Assembly (NCBI GenBank): GCA_017962125.1
Contig: JAGCVZ010000002.1
Location: 17,136-81,135, forward strand
Direction: 5' to 3'
From: Alphaproteobacteria bacterium
GTDB lineage: Bacteria > Pseudomonadota > Alphaproteobacteria > Rs-D84
Length of the DNA stretch: 64,000 nt
Made by a program: the position numbers and the translations under genes
The notes under the pieces: generated by a model
Told to the model about the DNA's origin: nothing
The model's input: the letters and a program-made list of their open reading frames with translations, nothing else
The model's database searches: none
Shown: positions 6,249 through 14,084 of the stretch, one piece after another
How the letters are laid out: each line of letters starts with the position of its first letter
How positions within the stretch are numbered: the first letter of the stretch is position 1

Positions 6249-6494
6249 TTATTTCCAAAAATGTCTTTTTGCGAATGCGTATCCGGAACCTGTTTTAAGG
6301 TATTGTTCAAATTCCAATGCGGCGTCTTTGGAACTAAATGCAAAATAATTTACTAATTCCCAAGGTTTATATTTTGCTGTATGTATTGAATATCCTGCAT
6401 TATGTTGCTTTAATCGTCGTTTCAAATCATCAGTTTGCCCGATGTATTTTTGTTCTGGATGGGAAATACTTTTTATAAGATAGACGTAAAACAT
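6249..6494 (-). CDS. GIY-YIG nuclease domain protein (COG2827-like), 81 aa
   Basis: A single GIY-YIG catalytic domain. MFYVYLIKS at the N-terminus supplies the first strand (GIY position Y-V-Y), KYIGQTDDLKRRLKQHNAG gives YIG plus the helix with the conserved Arg, and the E61-F-E63-Q-Y-L-K-T-G-S-G segment gives the catalytic Glu and the end of the fold. The start at 6494 is the only sensible one; reading further upstream would run into the tRNA. Such stand-alone GIY-YIG genes occur frequently downstream of tRNA genes. Their role is not established; homing-like or repair activity is possible. The tRNA-Gln gene on the same strand ends 108 bp upstream, so read-through transcription is possible. 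Confidence 0.85.
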   Translation of the reverse strand: MFYVYLIKSISHPEQKYIGQTDDLKRRLKQHNAGYSIHTAKYKPWELVNYFAFSSKDAALEFEQYLKTGSGYAFAKRHFWK

Positions 6495-6562
6495 TTGATT
6501 CCTATTCCAGCCACACTCCGTTAAAACTATGTGTGGCGCTACTTCGCGATAACTGCTCCGTC

Positions 6563-6604
6563 CGTGTGGCCTGCCACACGAAGCGTCGCAGACGCGAAGT
6601 GTGG
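6563..6604. repeat. REP-like double palindrome between tRNA-Gln and the nuclease gene
   Basis: Two overlapping hairpins share the CCACACG arm: CGTGTGG-CC-TGCCACACG at 6563-6580, and CCACAC-GAA-GCGTC-GCA-GACGC-GAA-GTGTGG at 6574-6604. The second abuts the encoded CCA of the tRNA. Another GTGTGG-C copy lies at 6533-6539. It could act in tRNA 3'-end processing or as a nuclease target. Confidence 0.7.
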
Positions 6605-6675
6605 TTGGGGCGCACGGATTCGAACCATGATAAAGAGAACCAAAATCTCTTGTCCTACCATTAGACGACACCCCA
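6602..6675 (-). tRNA. tRNA-Gln (UUG)
   Basis: A 74-nt cloverleaf with acceptor stem TGGGGTG/CGCCCCA, discriminator A and encoded CCA. The D arm is GTCTAATGGTAGGAC, the anticodon arm AGAGA-TTTTGGT-TCTCT gives anticodon TTG, and the T arm has the TTCGAAT loop. The 3' end points at the accessory island to the left, the usual geometry for islands integrated at tRNA genes. Confidence 0.97.
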
Positions 6676-6687
6676 AAAGCGGTTTTG

Positions 6688-6715
6688 ATTATAGTCGTTT
6701 TTCGACGTTTTGCAA
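6688..6715 (-). promoter_or_regulatory. tRNA-Gln promoter
   Basis: On the minus strand, TTGCAA, a 16-bp spacer and a perfect TATAAT, ending about 12 bp before the tRNA 5' end. Confidence 0.75.
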
Positions 6716-6802
6716 TAATAAAATATTTTTCTTGTTTTGGACTTGATTTTTAATTATTAAAAATTATAATGATTGTTGGTTTTAATAAAGCAGGGGGTGA
6801 AT

Positions 6803-7252
6803 ATGGCGCATAAAGAATTAGTGTCTTTGATGTGGAAAAATATATTGGCGTTTGCGAAATTGTCGGAACGTATAAATCGCAGTCAAATGTCTTTTAGTGA
6901 TTATTCGCGAACACAGATGCAGTTGCTGATACGTCTGTATCTGGGGGGGCGGGTGCGCTTGAAAGATTTGGCGGCACGCGAATTTGTGCCGGCACCGAAT
7001 TTATGCACGGCTTTCCGTAAGATGGAACATGATGGTTTAGTGGTGCGCGCAGTAGATGAAAATGATCGTCGGAATACGTGGTATTCGGTCAGCGAACATG
7101 GGGTTCAGGTGGCAAATGGAATTATTGAAATGTTACACGATGCGATTGGTGCTATGTTCAAAGATATTGATAAAAAAGACGAAGAAGAATTGGTTAGGTC
7201 ATTCAAATCTATGAATGAAATTCTGTCAAAAATGGAGAATAAAAATGCGTAG
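6803..7252 (+). CDS. MarR-family transcriptional regulator
   Basis: A 149-aa winged-helix protein. The central region has the MarR pattern: an F-S-D-Y-S-R-T-Q-M-Q-L-L-I-R-L helix, VRLKDLAAREFVPAPNLCTA as the recognition helix-turn-helix, and the wing DENDRRNTWYSVSEHG (the family's D-x-R-D-x-R-equivalent DENDRRN). It most likely acts as a dimeric repressor of the adjacent efflux operon, since it is the first gene and overlaps the next one by 8 nt. The start at 6803 is preceded by GGGGGTG. The ligand is unknown. Confidence 0.88.
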   Translation: MAHKELVSLMWKNILAFAKLSERINRSQMSFSDYSRTQMQLLIRLYLGGRVRLKDLAAREFVPAPNLCTAFRKMEHDGLVVRAVDENDRRNTWYSVSEHGVQVANGIIEMLHDAIGAMFKDIDKKDEEELVRSFKSMNEILSKMENKNA

Positions 7253-8564
7253 ATTTTTTATGTGTGTTTTCTCGCTATACGCCGGATTTTCCTGTATAGA
7301 CAGTTTTGCAATGGATTTGTCATTGAATGAAGCAGTGCAAAAAATTGTCGCAGAATCACATGATTTGAAAAAGGCAGATGCAAATGTTAAAAAGGCGCAA
7401 GCATCATTGGATGTCGCAAACGCAAGTCGGTGGTTTAATGTTGAAGGTTCTGTATCTTATATGAGCCTTATTAATGTCGAAAAACCGTTTGATTCATATA
7501 ATGTGCAATTGCCACCTGAAATCGGTGGTTTAGTACCTCAACTGGCTGGGTTTGAAAGTATAGATGTTCCAGATAATATCTTTATTGCTGGGGTTACTGT
7601 GACGCAACCGATTTATACTTTTGGTAAAATTGGTAATGCGGTTGATAGCATGCGTAGCGCAATAAAGATGAGCGAATATAGCAAAGAAATGGTCTTGCGC
7701 GAGGTGCGATACAGTGCGGCAGATTTGTATTGGACCGCTAAGATGACAGATGAAATTGTGAAAATTGCAAAAAAAAATCTAAATGATGCAGTATCTGCAA
7801 AAAAACAACTAACAGGCGCAGGGCGTGCGAATCGTGGCAATTTGGTAAAGATAGAATCGGATATTGCAACCAAAAAAATTAATCTGTCAGATGCAGAATT
7901 TAATTGTGATACGGCGCATAGGATGTTAAAAATTTTGGCGGGAATTGATGTTGATGAACCATTAATTTTAACCGATGAATTCCCAGAATCTTTTCCAGAA
8001 ATGGAAGATAAAAAATTGTCCAATACTCCAGAATGGCAGGTGTTAGACCAACAGATAAAGATGTATGAGGCCAAGGCTTCATCTAATCGGGCGAATGGGT
8101 ATCCAACACTTGCGGCGGTTGGGGCATATGACTATGTGACGATGGACAAAGATTTAAAAAATATGTTTAATAGTAATGGAGTGCAATCTGCGTATTTAGG
8201 TCTTGCGCTTAAGGTTCCGATTTTTAGTGGTGGTGTAAACAAGGCTAATGCAACGCTTGATGTAATGAGTGCCGAAGTTGTCCGCCAAGATTTGGATAAG
8301 TCGAAAAAGATTACATCCGAAAAATATACTAATGCGATAAAGCAATATAATCATTTGCGTGATAATCTTGGTGGACTTAGTAATGCTCGTAATTTGGCGG
8401 CCAAGGCGTACGGTTTTTCGCTTGATAGGTTTGCGGCGGGTCAAACTTCTGCGGTGGAATTGGCCGATGTTTCAAATGGCTTATATCAATTAGACATGGC
8501 TTTGTTAAATGCAAAGTATAAGATTTTAATGTCGGCAGAATCAATTAAAAAACTTGGTGAATAA
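7245..8564 (+). CDS. TolC-like outer membrane efflux protein
   Basis: A 439-aa outer-membrane factor forming the exit duct of the tripartite efflux system encoded by this operon. A signal peptide (MRRFFMCVFSLYAGFSC...FAMD) is followed by the two tandem TolC-type repeats. These are long amphipathic helices such as NEAVQKIVAESHDLKKADAN near residue 30 and a second helical hairpin around residues 270-420, with beta strands between. It ends at the usual family length. The start at 7245 overlaps the end of the MarR gene by 8 nt, with GGAG upstream. It would be exported by Sec and assembled as a trimer. Confidence 0.85.
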   Translation: MRRFFMCVFSLYAGFSCIDSFAMDLSLNEAVQKIVAESHDLKKADANVKKAQASLDVANASRWFNVEGSVSYMSLINVEKPFDSYNVQLPPEIGGLVPQLAGFESIDVPDNIFIAGVTVTQPIYTFGKIGNAVDSMRSAIKMSEYSKEMVLREVRYSAADLYWTAKMTDEIVKIAKKNLNDAVSAKKQLTGAGRANRGNLVKIESDIATKKINLSDAEFNCDTAHRMLKILAGIDVDEPLILTDEFPESFPEMEDKKLSNTPEWQVLDQQIKMYEAKASSNRANGYPTLAAVGAYDYVTMDKDLKNMFNSNGVQSAYLGLALKVPIFSGGVNKANATLDVMSAEVVRQDLDKSKKITSEKYTNAIKQYNHLRDNLGGLSNARNLAAKAYGFSLDRFAAGQTSAVELADVSNGLYQLDMALLNAKYKILMSAESIKKLGE

Positions 8565-8566
8565 AT

Positions 8567-9166
8567 ATGAAAATACTTGGTAAAAATTTTGATGATAAAA
8601 AAACAAAAAAAATTGTCTATACGGCGGTTTTAGGCGTATTAGCTGTTTGGTTTATATATCGTTTTGTTATGGTTGCGATTGAATCACGTATGGTTGTTTT
8701 TAATCCTGGGCGTGATGCAGGACAGAATGGAATTGTTGTTGATATTATTATAGCCGAGCAAAAAACAGGCATTATAAAAACTCCGCTTTCTGTTGAAAGT
8801 AATCGTGCGTATGTTTCGGGGGCGCACCGTCGTGGATTGAAAGTTGGGCAAAAAATTGGAAATGGTAAAATTACATATGTTGGTAGTCAACTGGATTTAG
8901 ATACAGGCATGTATGTTATTAAAACAAAAGATGTAGATGATGGTGTTGCTTTTGCAGAAAGTGAATGCAGTGGTTTTTTTATCCCAACCTATGCGGTGCG
9001 TGAATCAAATGTTCTGCGTGCCGAGTCGGGTGTCGCGGTTGTTGTGCCTGTAACTGTTAATACAAGTGATTCAGATTTCTCATGCGTTGTCGGTGATATA
9101 CATGATGGTGATATCATAGTGTTGTCCAAGGTTGGTGCGGGTCAAAAGATAAATGTTCAAAAGTAA
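8567..9166 (+). CDS. Short periplasmic adaptor-like protein of the efflux system
   Basis: A 199-aa protein with one N-terminal membrane anchor (VYTAVLGVLAVWFIYRFVMV). Its periplasmic part resembles the beta-barrel and membrane-proximal domains of membrane-fusion proteins: near the C-terminus IPTYAVRESNVLRA...VPVTVN...DGDIIVLSKVGAGQKINV parallels the adaptor pattern of a gene-product strand followed by L-x-x-G-x-x-V. The long alpha-helical hairpin that contacts TolC, and most of the lipoyl domain, are absent. Its position between the outer-membrane factor and the pump supports the adaptor assignment. Without the context I would call it unknown. Confidence 0.6.
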   Translation: MKILGKNFDDKKTKKIVYTAVLGVLAVWFIYRFVMVAIESRMVVFNPGRDAGQNGIVVDIIIAEQKTGIIKTPLSVESNRAYVSGAHRRGLKVGQKIGNGKITYVGSQLDLDTGMYVIKTKDVDDGVAFAESECSGFFIPTYAVRESNVLRAESGVAVVVPVTVNTSDSDFSCVVGDIHDGDIIVLSKVGAGQKINVQK

Positions 9167-9178
9167 AAAGGTGGGGAT

Positions 9179-12100
9179 ATGTTAAAGTTTTTTGTTAAAA
9201 GACCGGTTACAACAGTTATGTTTGTGTTGTTGTGGGTGGTTCTTGGATTGGTCGCTTTTCCAAAGATGAATGTAGAACGCACGCCAGCATTGGATTTTCC
9301 AATGGTAACCGCAACATTTGTTTATCCGGGTGCTGCGCCAGTAGAAATAGAATCACAAGTCATAAAAAAAGCAGAAGATGCAATTTCCCAAGTGCCGGAA
9401 CTTAAAAAAATTACATCGCAAGCGTTTGAAAACGGTGGTTATGTGATGGCTGAATTTAATTTAGGTGTCAATGTCAATGACAAGGCAAGCGAAATTAAAT
9501 CAAAAATTGATGCACTGGCTTCGGAGTTTCCGTCTGATTTGAAGCAGCCTGTTATTGAAAAGTTGAATCCGTTGCAGACGTCTGTTGTAGATATTGCATT
9601 GTATGGTGCGTCTTTACGTGATTTGCAAGAATATGCTGATAATACGCTTTCGAATAAAATTACATCCATAAATGGTGTAGCAAGTGTTTCAATATTTGGT
9701 GGTGAAAAGCGCGCAATACGCGTTGCGTTAAATCCGGAAACTATGGCGGCGTATGGTATAACAATCATGGATGTTGTGACCGCAATGGGGGCGAATAATA
9801 TAAATGTCCCAGGTGGTAAAATAGAGATTGGTGCAGATTCTTCTAATGTTCGTTTTATTGGTGAGTTTGAATCTGTGGATGCGATAAAAAATTTACACAT
9901 AACGACCGCCGAAGGACAAAGATTTAAACTTTCTGATGTCGCGACAGTGACAGATTCTGCGCGTGATATTGATAGTGGCGCACGGTTTAATGGTTCTGAT
10001 GTTGTTATTGCTTCGGTGGTAAAGGCATCTGATGGTAACGCGATAAAGGTTGCGCGTGCGCTAGATAGAAAGTTGCCGGAATTTAATGCTGATTTGTCGT
10101 CACGTTTCCCAGGGGCGCAAATGGAGATAATTTCTGATTCTTCAATTGTGATTGCAGATGAGACAACAGGAACGATATATGGAATTTTGATTGGGGTTCT
10201 GTTCACAATTTTGGTTTTGTTGGCGTTCACCGGAAATTGGCGTTCGACGATCGTTGCGGGCGTTGTGATTCCGGCATCGTTGATTGCGGGGTTGTTCTTT
10301 GTGAATGCAAGTGGTTTCACGATAAATGTTATGACGTTGCTTGCATATTCATCGGCATTGGGGACATTGGTGTCAAACGCGATTATTCTTATCGAATCGG
10401 CGTTGCAAGAAATTCGAAACGGAAAATCCGCAGAAAGCGCTGCAGTTGATGGAACAAAAAAAGTTGCGGTTTCTGTTCTTGCGGGTGTTGGAACAAATGT
10501 TGTTGTGTTTTTGCCGTTGGCGTTTATGGGTGGAATTGCTGGTAAATTTATGACACAGTTTGGTATGACGGTTGTGTATTTAACATTATTATCTTTGGTG
10601 TTTTCGTTTACACTTACGCCGATGATGATTGCGAAAATTCTGCGCATAACCAAAGAAAAACGTGTTTCGGCGAACGATATGAAAAAATCAGCATTTCAGA
10701 AATGGTTTGCGTATCAATATAAACATTCAGGGCGTGTGATTTTGTTTGCGTTTCTTGCGTTGGTTGCAAGTTCTATGTTGATGCGGTTCACCGGAAACGA
10801 ATTTAGTCCCGCGACCGATGCAAATGAAATAAATATCACCGCGCGTGCGCCGATGGGGGCGACATATGAAAAGTCACAATCTATTGCAAAAGATATTGAA
10901 AAAGTTTTATCCGGGTTTGATGAAGTAAAATCGACATCGGTAAAAATTGGTGAACGCGGGTTGCAAAATATCGCAGTTAAAATTAAATTGGTTGATAAAG
11001 GTAAACGCCGGCACAGCGATAAAGAAATCGCGCGTCAGATGTTGCCAAAACTTTCCGTGATTCCAGATGCAGAAATTCAAATACGCGCAGGTGAGGGCGT
11101 GTCTTCGTCAATTTCATCTGATATTGTTTTGAATATATATGGTGATGATGATGCAAAAAGACAAGAGTATGCAACACGCGCATTAAATGCGATAAATAAT
11201 ATTTCCGAAGTTCAAACCGCAGTTTTTGCTCAGCAGGTGCCAGGTAATGAAATAAAATTTATTCCGAATGCGGAACAAATGGATTTTTGGGGAATAAAAA
11301 ATTCTTATGCTGGGGCAGCGCTAAGAACCGCGCTTTATGGGAATGATGTGTACAAGTATAAAGAAAATGGCGAAGAGTACCCGATTATTTTGGAATTCGC
11401 GCGCCCGTTCAAAAATCCAAAAATGTTTGAAAATGTTTTGGTAAATTCGCAAAAGGGTATGGTTGCGCTGTCGCAAATCGGGGCGATAAAAACTGAATCT
11501 GCAACACCTAACATTTACCGTTTGGATAAAAGTCGTATTACTGAAATCGATATCAATATAGGAAAGTCAACCAGTGGTCCCGTGCAATCAAAAATTGTGT
11601 CGGAATTAGATAAGTTCGATTGGGCGCCGGGCTATGGTTATTCGTTTGGTGGTATGGCAGAAATCCAAGGTGAAACAACCGGCGAAATTGGAACGGCATT
11701 TATGCTTGCCACGGTTTTGACGTTTATGTTGTTGGCGGCGATTTTGAATTCTTTGATTCATCCGCTGACCATTGCGACATCTATTATTACAAGTTTTGCG
11801 GGCGTGTTTATATTGCTGTTCTTGTCTGGTGCATCAACGAATGTTGGTGCGATGCTTGCGTTTGTTATGCTGGTTGGGTTGGTGGTGAACAATAACATTT
11901 TGGTGTTGGAACCAACGGTGCAAAGAATCGCGCGCGGTGAAAATCCAAAGGCCGCGTTGTGGGACGAACTTAACGCGAAAAAGAATATGGTGCTTATGAC
12001 ATCTATTGCGGTTATGGCGGGTATGTTGCCGCAACTGTGGAGTGCCGATGGTATGAAACGCGCTATGGCGGCGGTTATGATTGGTGGTATGCTGGCATCG

Positions 12101-12181
12101 CTGATATGGACATTTACTTTGACACCGGCGTTGTTCTTTGCGATGGAAAGATTCCGCCAAAGATTAAAAGGGAAGAAATAA
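9179..12181 (+). CDS. RND-superfamily efflux pump (HAE-type) lacking the TM4 Asp pair
   Basis: A 1000-aa inner-membrane transporter with the RND duplicated architecture: FFVKRPVTTVMFVLLWVVLG at the start, two large periplasmic loops, and helices 2-6 and 8-12. It pairs with the upstream adaptor and TolC-like proteins. In AcrB-type pumps, proton coupling uses two Asp in TM4 and a Lys in TM10. Here the TM4 segment reads LGTLVSNAIILIE, so S399-N400 occupy the Asp-Asp positions. The TM10 segment reads GLVVNNNILVLE, with N904 at the Lys position (Asn there is common). The protein is otherwise intact, so it may couple differently or have lost proton-driven transport. The substrate is unknown. Confidence 0.85.
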   Translation: MLKFFVKRPVTTVMFVLLWVVLGLVAFPKMNVERTPALDFPMVTATFVYPGAAPVEIESQVIKKAEDAISQVPELKKITSQAFENGGYVMAEFNLGVNVNDKASEIKSKIDALASEFPSDLKQPVIEKLNPLQTSVVDIALYGASLRDLQEYADNTLSNKITSINGVASVSIFGGEKRAIRVALNPETMAAYGITIMDVVTAMGANNINVPGGKIEIGADSSNVRFIGEFESVDAIKNLHITTAEGQRFKLSDVATVTDSARDIDSGARFNGSDVVIASVVKASDGNAIKVARALDRKLPEFNADLSSRFPGAQMEIISDSSIVIADETTGTIYGILIGVLFTILVLLAFTGNWRSTIVAGVVIPASLIAGLFFVNASGFTINVMTLLAYSSALGTLVSNAIILIESALQEIRNGKSAESAAVDGTKKVAVSVLAGVGTNVVVFLPLAFMGGIAGKFMTQFGMTVVYLTLLSLVFSFTLTPMMIAKILRITKEKRVSANDMKKSAFQKWFAYQYKHSGRVILFAFLALVASSMLMRFTGNEFSPATDANEINITARAPMGATYEKSQSIAKDIEKVLSGFDEVKSTSVKIGERGLQNIAVKIKLVDKGKRRHSDKEIARQMLPKLSVIPDAEIQIRAGEGVSSSISSDIVLNIYGDDDAKRQEYATRALNAINNISEVQTAVFAQQVPGNEIKFIPNAEQMDFWGIKNSYAGAALRTALYGNDVYKYKENGEEYPIILEFARPFKNPKMFENVLVNSQKGMVALSQIGAIKTESATPNIYRLDKSRITEIDINIGKSTSGPVQSKIVSELDKFDWAPGYGYSFGGMAEIQGETTGEIGTAFMLATVLTFMLLAAILNSLIHPLTIATSIITSFAGVFILLFLSGASTNVGAMLAFVMLVGLVVNNNILVLEPTVQRIARGENPKAALWDELNAKKNMVLMTSIAVMAGMLPQLWSADGMKRAMAAVMIGGMLASLIWTFTLTPALFFAMERFRQRLKGKK

Positions 12182-12182
12182 C

Positions 12183-12635
12183 ATGACACAAGAAATTCGA
12201 TTTTGTAAGCCCGAAGGTGAGTATTGGTTCTTAAGTCCGTTGGCGGCGTTTCCAATAAAGATGTCCGTGGATGGTAAAGATTTTACTTTTCCAACGGTGG
12301 AACATTATTACCAGGCGATGAAGTTTTATGTACGTGATCCGCGTTTTCACTTTGTTTTGAATCAGAAAGACCCCGATGCGGCGCGGCTTTTAACAAAGGA
12401 ACCAGAATATAGAGAAGGACGCAGGAAAAATTTTGACCAGCGAAAATATATTATTATGGAAAATGCATTGCGTGCAAAGTTCGCGCAAAACCCCGATGCG
12501 GCGAAATTGTTAAAATCTACGGGTGATGCGATATTAATAAAATCATGTCCGGTGTGTTATAAATGTGGGTTTGGTGAAGGCTCGGGATACAATCGTATTG
12601 GAAAAGTATTGATGCAAATTCGGTCTGAGTTGTAA
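12183..12635 (+). CDS. NADAR (YbiA-like) N-glycosidase family protein
   Basis: A 150-aa cytoplasmic protein with the NADAR pattern: the N-terminal EYWFLSPLAAFPI strand-turn, the FPTVEHYYQAMKF motif with conserved Glu-His-Tyr-Tyr-Gln, R-R-K-N-F-D-Q in the middle, and a final G-x-N-R-I-G-K-V-L-M. Characterised YbiA hydrolyses the N-glycosidic bond of early riboflavin-pathway intermediates, removing toxic by-products. Other NADAR members process ADP-ribose-type substrates. It starts 1 nt after the RND stop codon, so it is probably translated from the efflux transcript, although the functional link is unclear. Confidence 0.85.
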   Translation: MTQEIRFCKPEGEYWFLSPLAAFPIKMSVDGKDFTFPTVEHYYQAMKFYVRDPRFHFVLNQKDPDAARLLTKEPEYREGRRKNFDQRKYIIMENALRAKFAQNPDAAKLLKSTGDAILIKSCPVCYKCGFGEGSGYNRIGKVLMQIRSEL

Positions 12636-12712
12636 AAGTAAATTTGTTTTTTATTTGCTATATCATTTTTCGTTATTATAATTCGATGAATTTTAGATAA
12701 AGGTGTTAATTC

Positions 12713-13309
12713 ATGTTAAAACCTGTGGATGTTGTTTTGTTTGACTTTGATGGAACGTTGTCGTGGCCGGATTCGAATTTCGCGTTTGGACGTTATTGTT
12801 TTCTGCACAGTTTGCGACCATGGCTGTTTTTGCCATTGATTGGTGTGTGTTATGTTGCGCGCTTTTTCAATAGTGGCGGTATGTGGTGGCGGCAAAATAT
12901 GCGTCGCTTTATAACCGCCGACATGGTCAAAAAATTTGTTCCGGACTTTGTGCGCGAACATACACGGAATCGCTTTGGTTGGGCGGCGGAGCAAATCGCG
13001 AATGAACGCGCGCGTGGAAACAAGGTTTTACTGATTACCGCATCACCGGATTACTTGGTGGATAAATTGGTGCGCGATTTACCGTTTGATGCGGTGATTT
13101 GTTCCAAGATGGACTCGCGGACCCCTTGGAAATATGAATCTTTGTGCTGGGGGAATAATAAGGTTATTGCGATGGACGAATGGGCCAAGGCGCATAAATA
13201 TATCCCGCATGTTGTGCGCGCATATTCAGACAGTAAATCCGATTTGCCGATGATGACCATCGCCGACGAACAAGTATGGATAAATCCCAAGACAGGGTTG
13301 AGAAAATAA
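12713..13309 (+). CDS. HAD-superfamily hydrolase (subfamily IB, SerB-like)
   Basis: A 198-aa phosphatase-like protein. Motif I DVVLFDFDGTLSW gives the nucleophile Asp and the acid/base Asp. Motif II is LLITASPDYLV (Ser/Thr), motif III is a Lys around the SRTPWKYES region, and motif IV YSDSKSDLPMM carries the metal-binding Asp. The cap is helical and contains a hydrophobic patch (LRPWLFLPLIGVCYVARFF) that could sit at the membrane, as in HAD-IB phosphatases acting on lipid or phosphoserine-like substrates. The exact substrate is unknown. It is followed by the repeat-rich gap. Confidence 0.82.
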   Translation: MLKPVDVVLFDFDGTLSWPDSNFAFGRYCFLHSLRPWLFLPLIGVCYVARFFNSGGMWWRQNMRRFITADMVKKFVPDFVREHTRNRFGWAAEQIANERARGNKVLLITASPDYLVDKLVRDLPFDAVICSKMDSRTPWKYESLCWGNNKVIAMDEWAKAHKYIPHVVRAYSDSKSDLPMMTIADEQVWINPKTGLRK

Positions 13310-13312
13310 CAA

Positions 13313-13453
13313 CCCCCGCCCTTGCGGCGGGGTCGCAGAGTGCGAAGCACGATGCGGGGGTGGGTAAAAACACATAAAAACATAAACCCGCCCCCGACTC
13401 GACTATCACTATCGTTCTGTCTTGTCGACCCCGCCGCAAGGGCGGGGTAGGGG
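13313..13453. repeat. Large GC-rich inverted repeat element
   Basis: CCCCGCCCTTGCGGCGGGGT (13314 onward, 22 bp with the next CG) returns as a perfect reverse complement at 13426-13447. A second, imperfect inner pair (GCGGGGGTGGGT / ACCCGCCCCCGA) is nested inside. It starts 4 bp after the HAD stop codon, is much richer in GC than its surroundings, and could form a long cruciform or RNA hairpin that also ends transcription. No reading frame supports a gene here. Confidence 0.8.
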
Positions 13454-13486
13454 TAAAAATAAAATATGTTTCTTTTTTTATTACCC

Positions 13487-13552
13487 CCACCTCGTCGCCG
13501 TTCGGCGCCACTCCTCCGGAGGAGGAGAACTTTTCTTTCTGGAAATTTTTTA
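13487..13552 (+). repeat. Dispersed ~65-bp repeat, copy 1
   Basis: The first 34 bp (CCACCTCGTCGCCGTTCGGC...) are identical to the copy at 15231-15296 and the rest differs at only a few positions. It contains short palindromes (CTCCTCCGGAGGAG and a CGCCG/CGGCG stem). Same orientation as copy 2. Confidence 0.85.
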
Positions 13553-13584
13553 TTTTGAATAAAGTCAAATATGTGATAAAATGT

Positions 13585-13770
13585 GCACGACGTGGCGGGT
13601 TGCCATGTCTGGGCATAGAAACCCATGTCAAGCGTCCCTGTTTTTTATGGGACGATAAAGAAAACTCCCAACCGTGGGTTGGGGTGTTGCGAATATGTTG
13701 AATAAGCGACGCAATTCTTGACATTGTTTCTAAGCCCCAATCCACACCGTGGCGTTTGTCATTGTGTGAT
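13585..13770 (+). ncRNA. Candidate structured RNA (possibly 6S-like)
   Basis: A ~20-bp long-range stem joins GGGCATAGAAACCCATGTCA (13611 on) with TTGACATTGTTTCTAAGCCC (13718 on). It encloses three local hairpins: CGTCCC/GGGACG at 13633-13654, CCCAAC/GTTGGG at about 13667-13684, and TTGCG/CGCAA around 13687-13715. No open frame of coding character covers it and it lies alone before the secreted-protein genes. A 6S-type rod is one possibility because of the long closing stem, but the sequence itself is not recognised, and a long leader of the following operon is equally possible. The strand is inferred from the downstream genes. Confidence 0.4.
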
Positions 13771-13787
13771 TCCAAAAGCAGGGGAAA

Positions 13788-14084
13788 ATGAAACATTATA
13801 TTTTGATTTTTTTAATTCTATTTTCGCCGGTGGTACGGGCGGATGATACTGGTGTTATGGACGCGGATATGGCGCGGCAAATGGAACTTTCGAAATTGAA
13901 ACGTGAAGTAAGTGAACTTGAAATCAAACTTTCCGAATGCAAACGAAAGAATAAAAATTGGCGCACAGCGACATGGATTGGTGCGGCGGGAACCGTTGCA
14001 ACCGGTACCGCGGCGATAGTGCAGGGTGTAAAACTAAATAACCTAAAAAAAGAAAAAGCGAACGCAAAACAAAATGAAAAATAA
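13788..14084 (+). CDS. Small exported coiled-coil protein A
   Basis: 98 aa: a Sec signal peptide (KHYILIFLILFSPVVRA), a charged coiled coil (residues ~30-60, SKLKREVSELEIKLSECKRK), a Gly/Ala-rich hydrophobic segment (GAAGTVATGTAAIVQGV), and a lysine-rich tail. Its architecture is the same as that of the next gene, which suggests a duplicated pair. It probably sits in the inner membrane or periplasm. Function unknown. GGGG-type Shine-Dalgarno sequence 7 nt before the ATG; its stop overlaps the next start by 11 nt. Confidence 0.75.
   Translation: MKHYILIFLILFSPVVRADDTGVMDADMARQMELSKLKREVSELEIKLSECKRKNKNWRTATWIGAAGTVATGTAAIVQGVKLNNLKKEKANAKQNEK

Noticed and set aside
6495..6671. N-terminal extension of the GIY-YIG protein through the tRNA
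   Set aside because: The extension translates the tRNA and the palindromes; the domain starts at the ATG at 6494.
9439..10653. 404-codon minus-strand open frame
   Set aside because: It is antisense to the RND pump gene, lacks a ribosome binding site, and its Ser/Thr/Ile-rich translation is typical of an antisense shadow.
13051..13796. Minus-strand open frames of ~190-210 codons over the repeat-rich gap
   Set aside because: They cross the HAD gene, the GC-rich inverted repeat and the structured RNA; the translation has no domain and low-complexity stretches come from the repeats.
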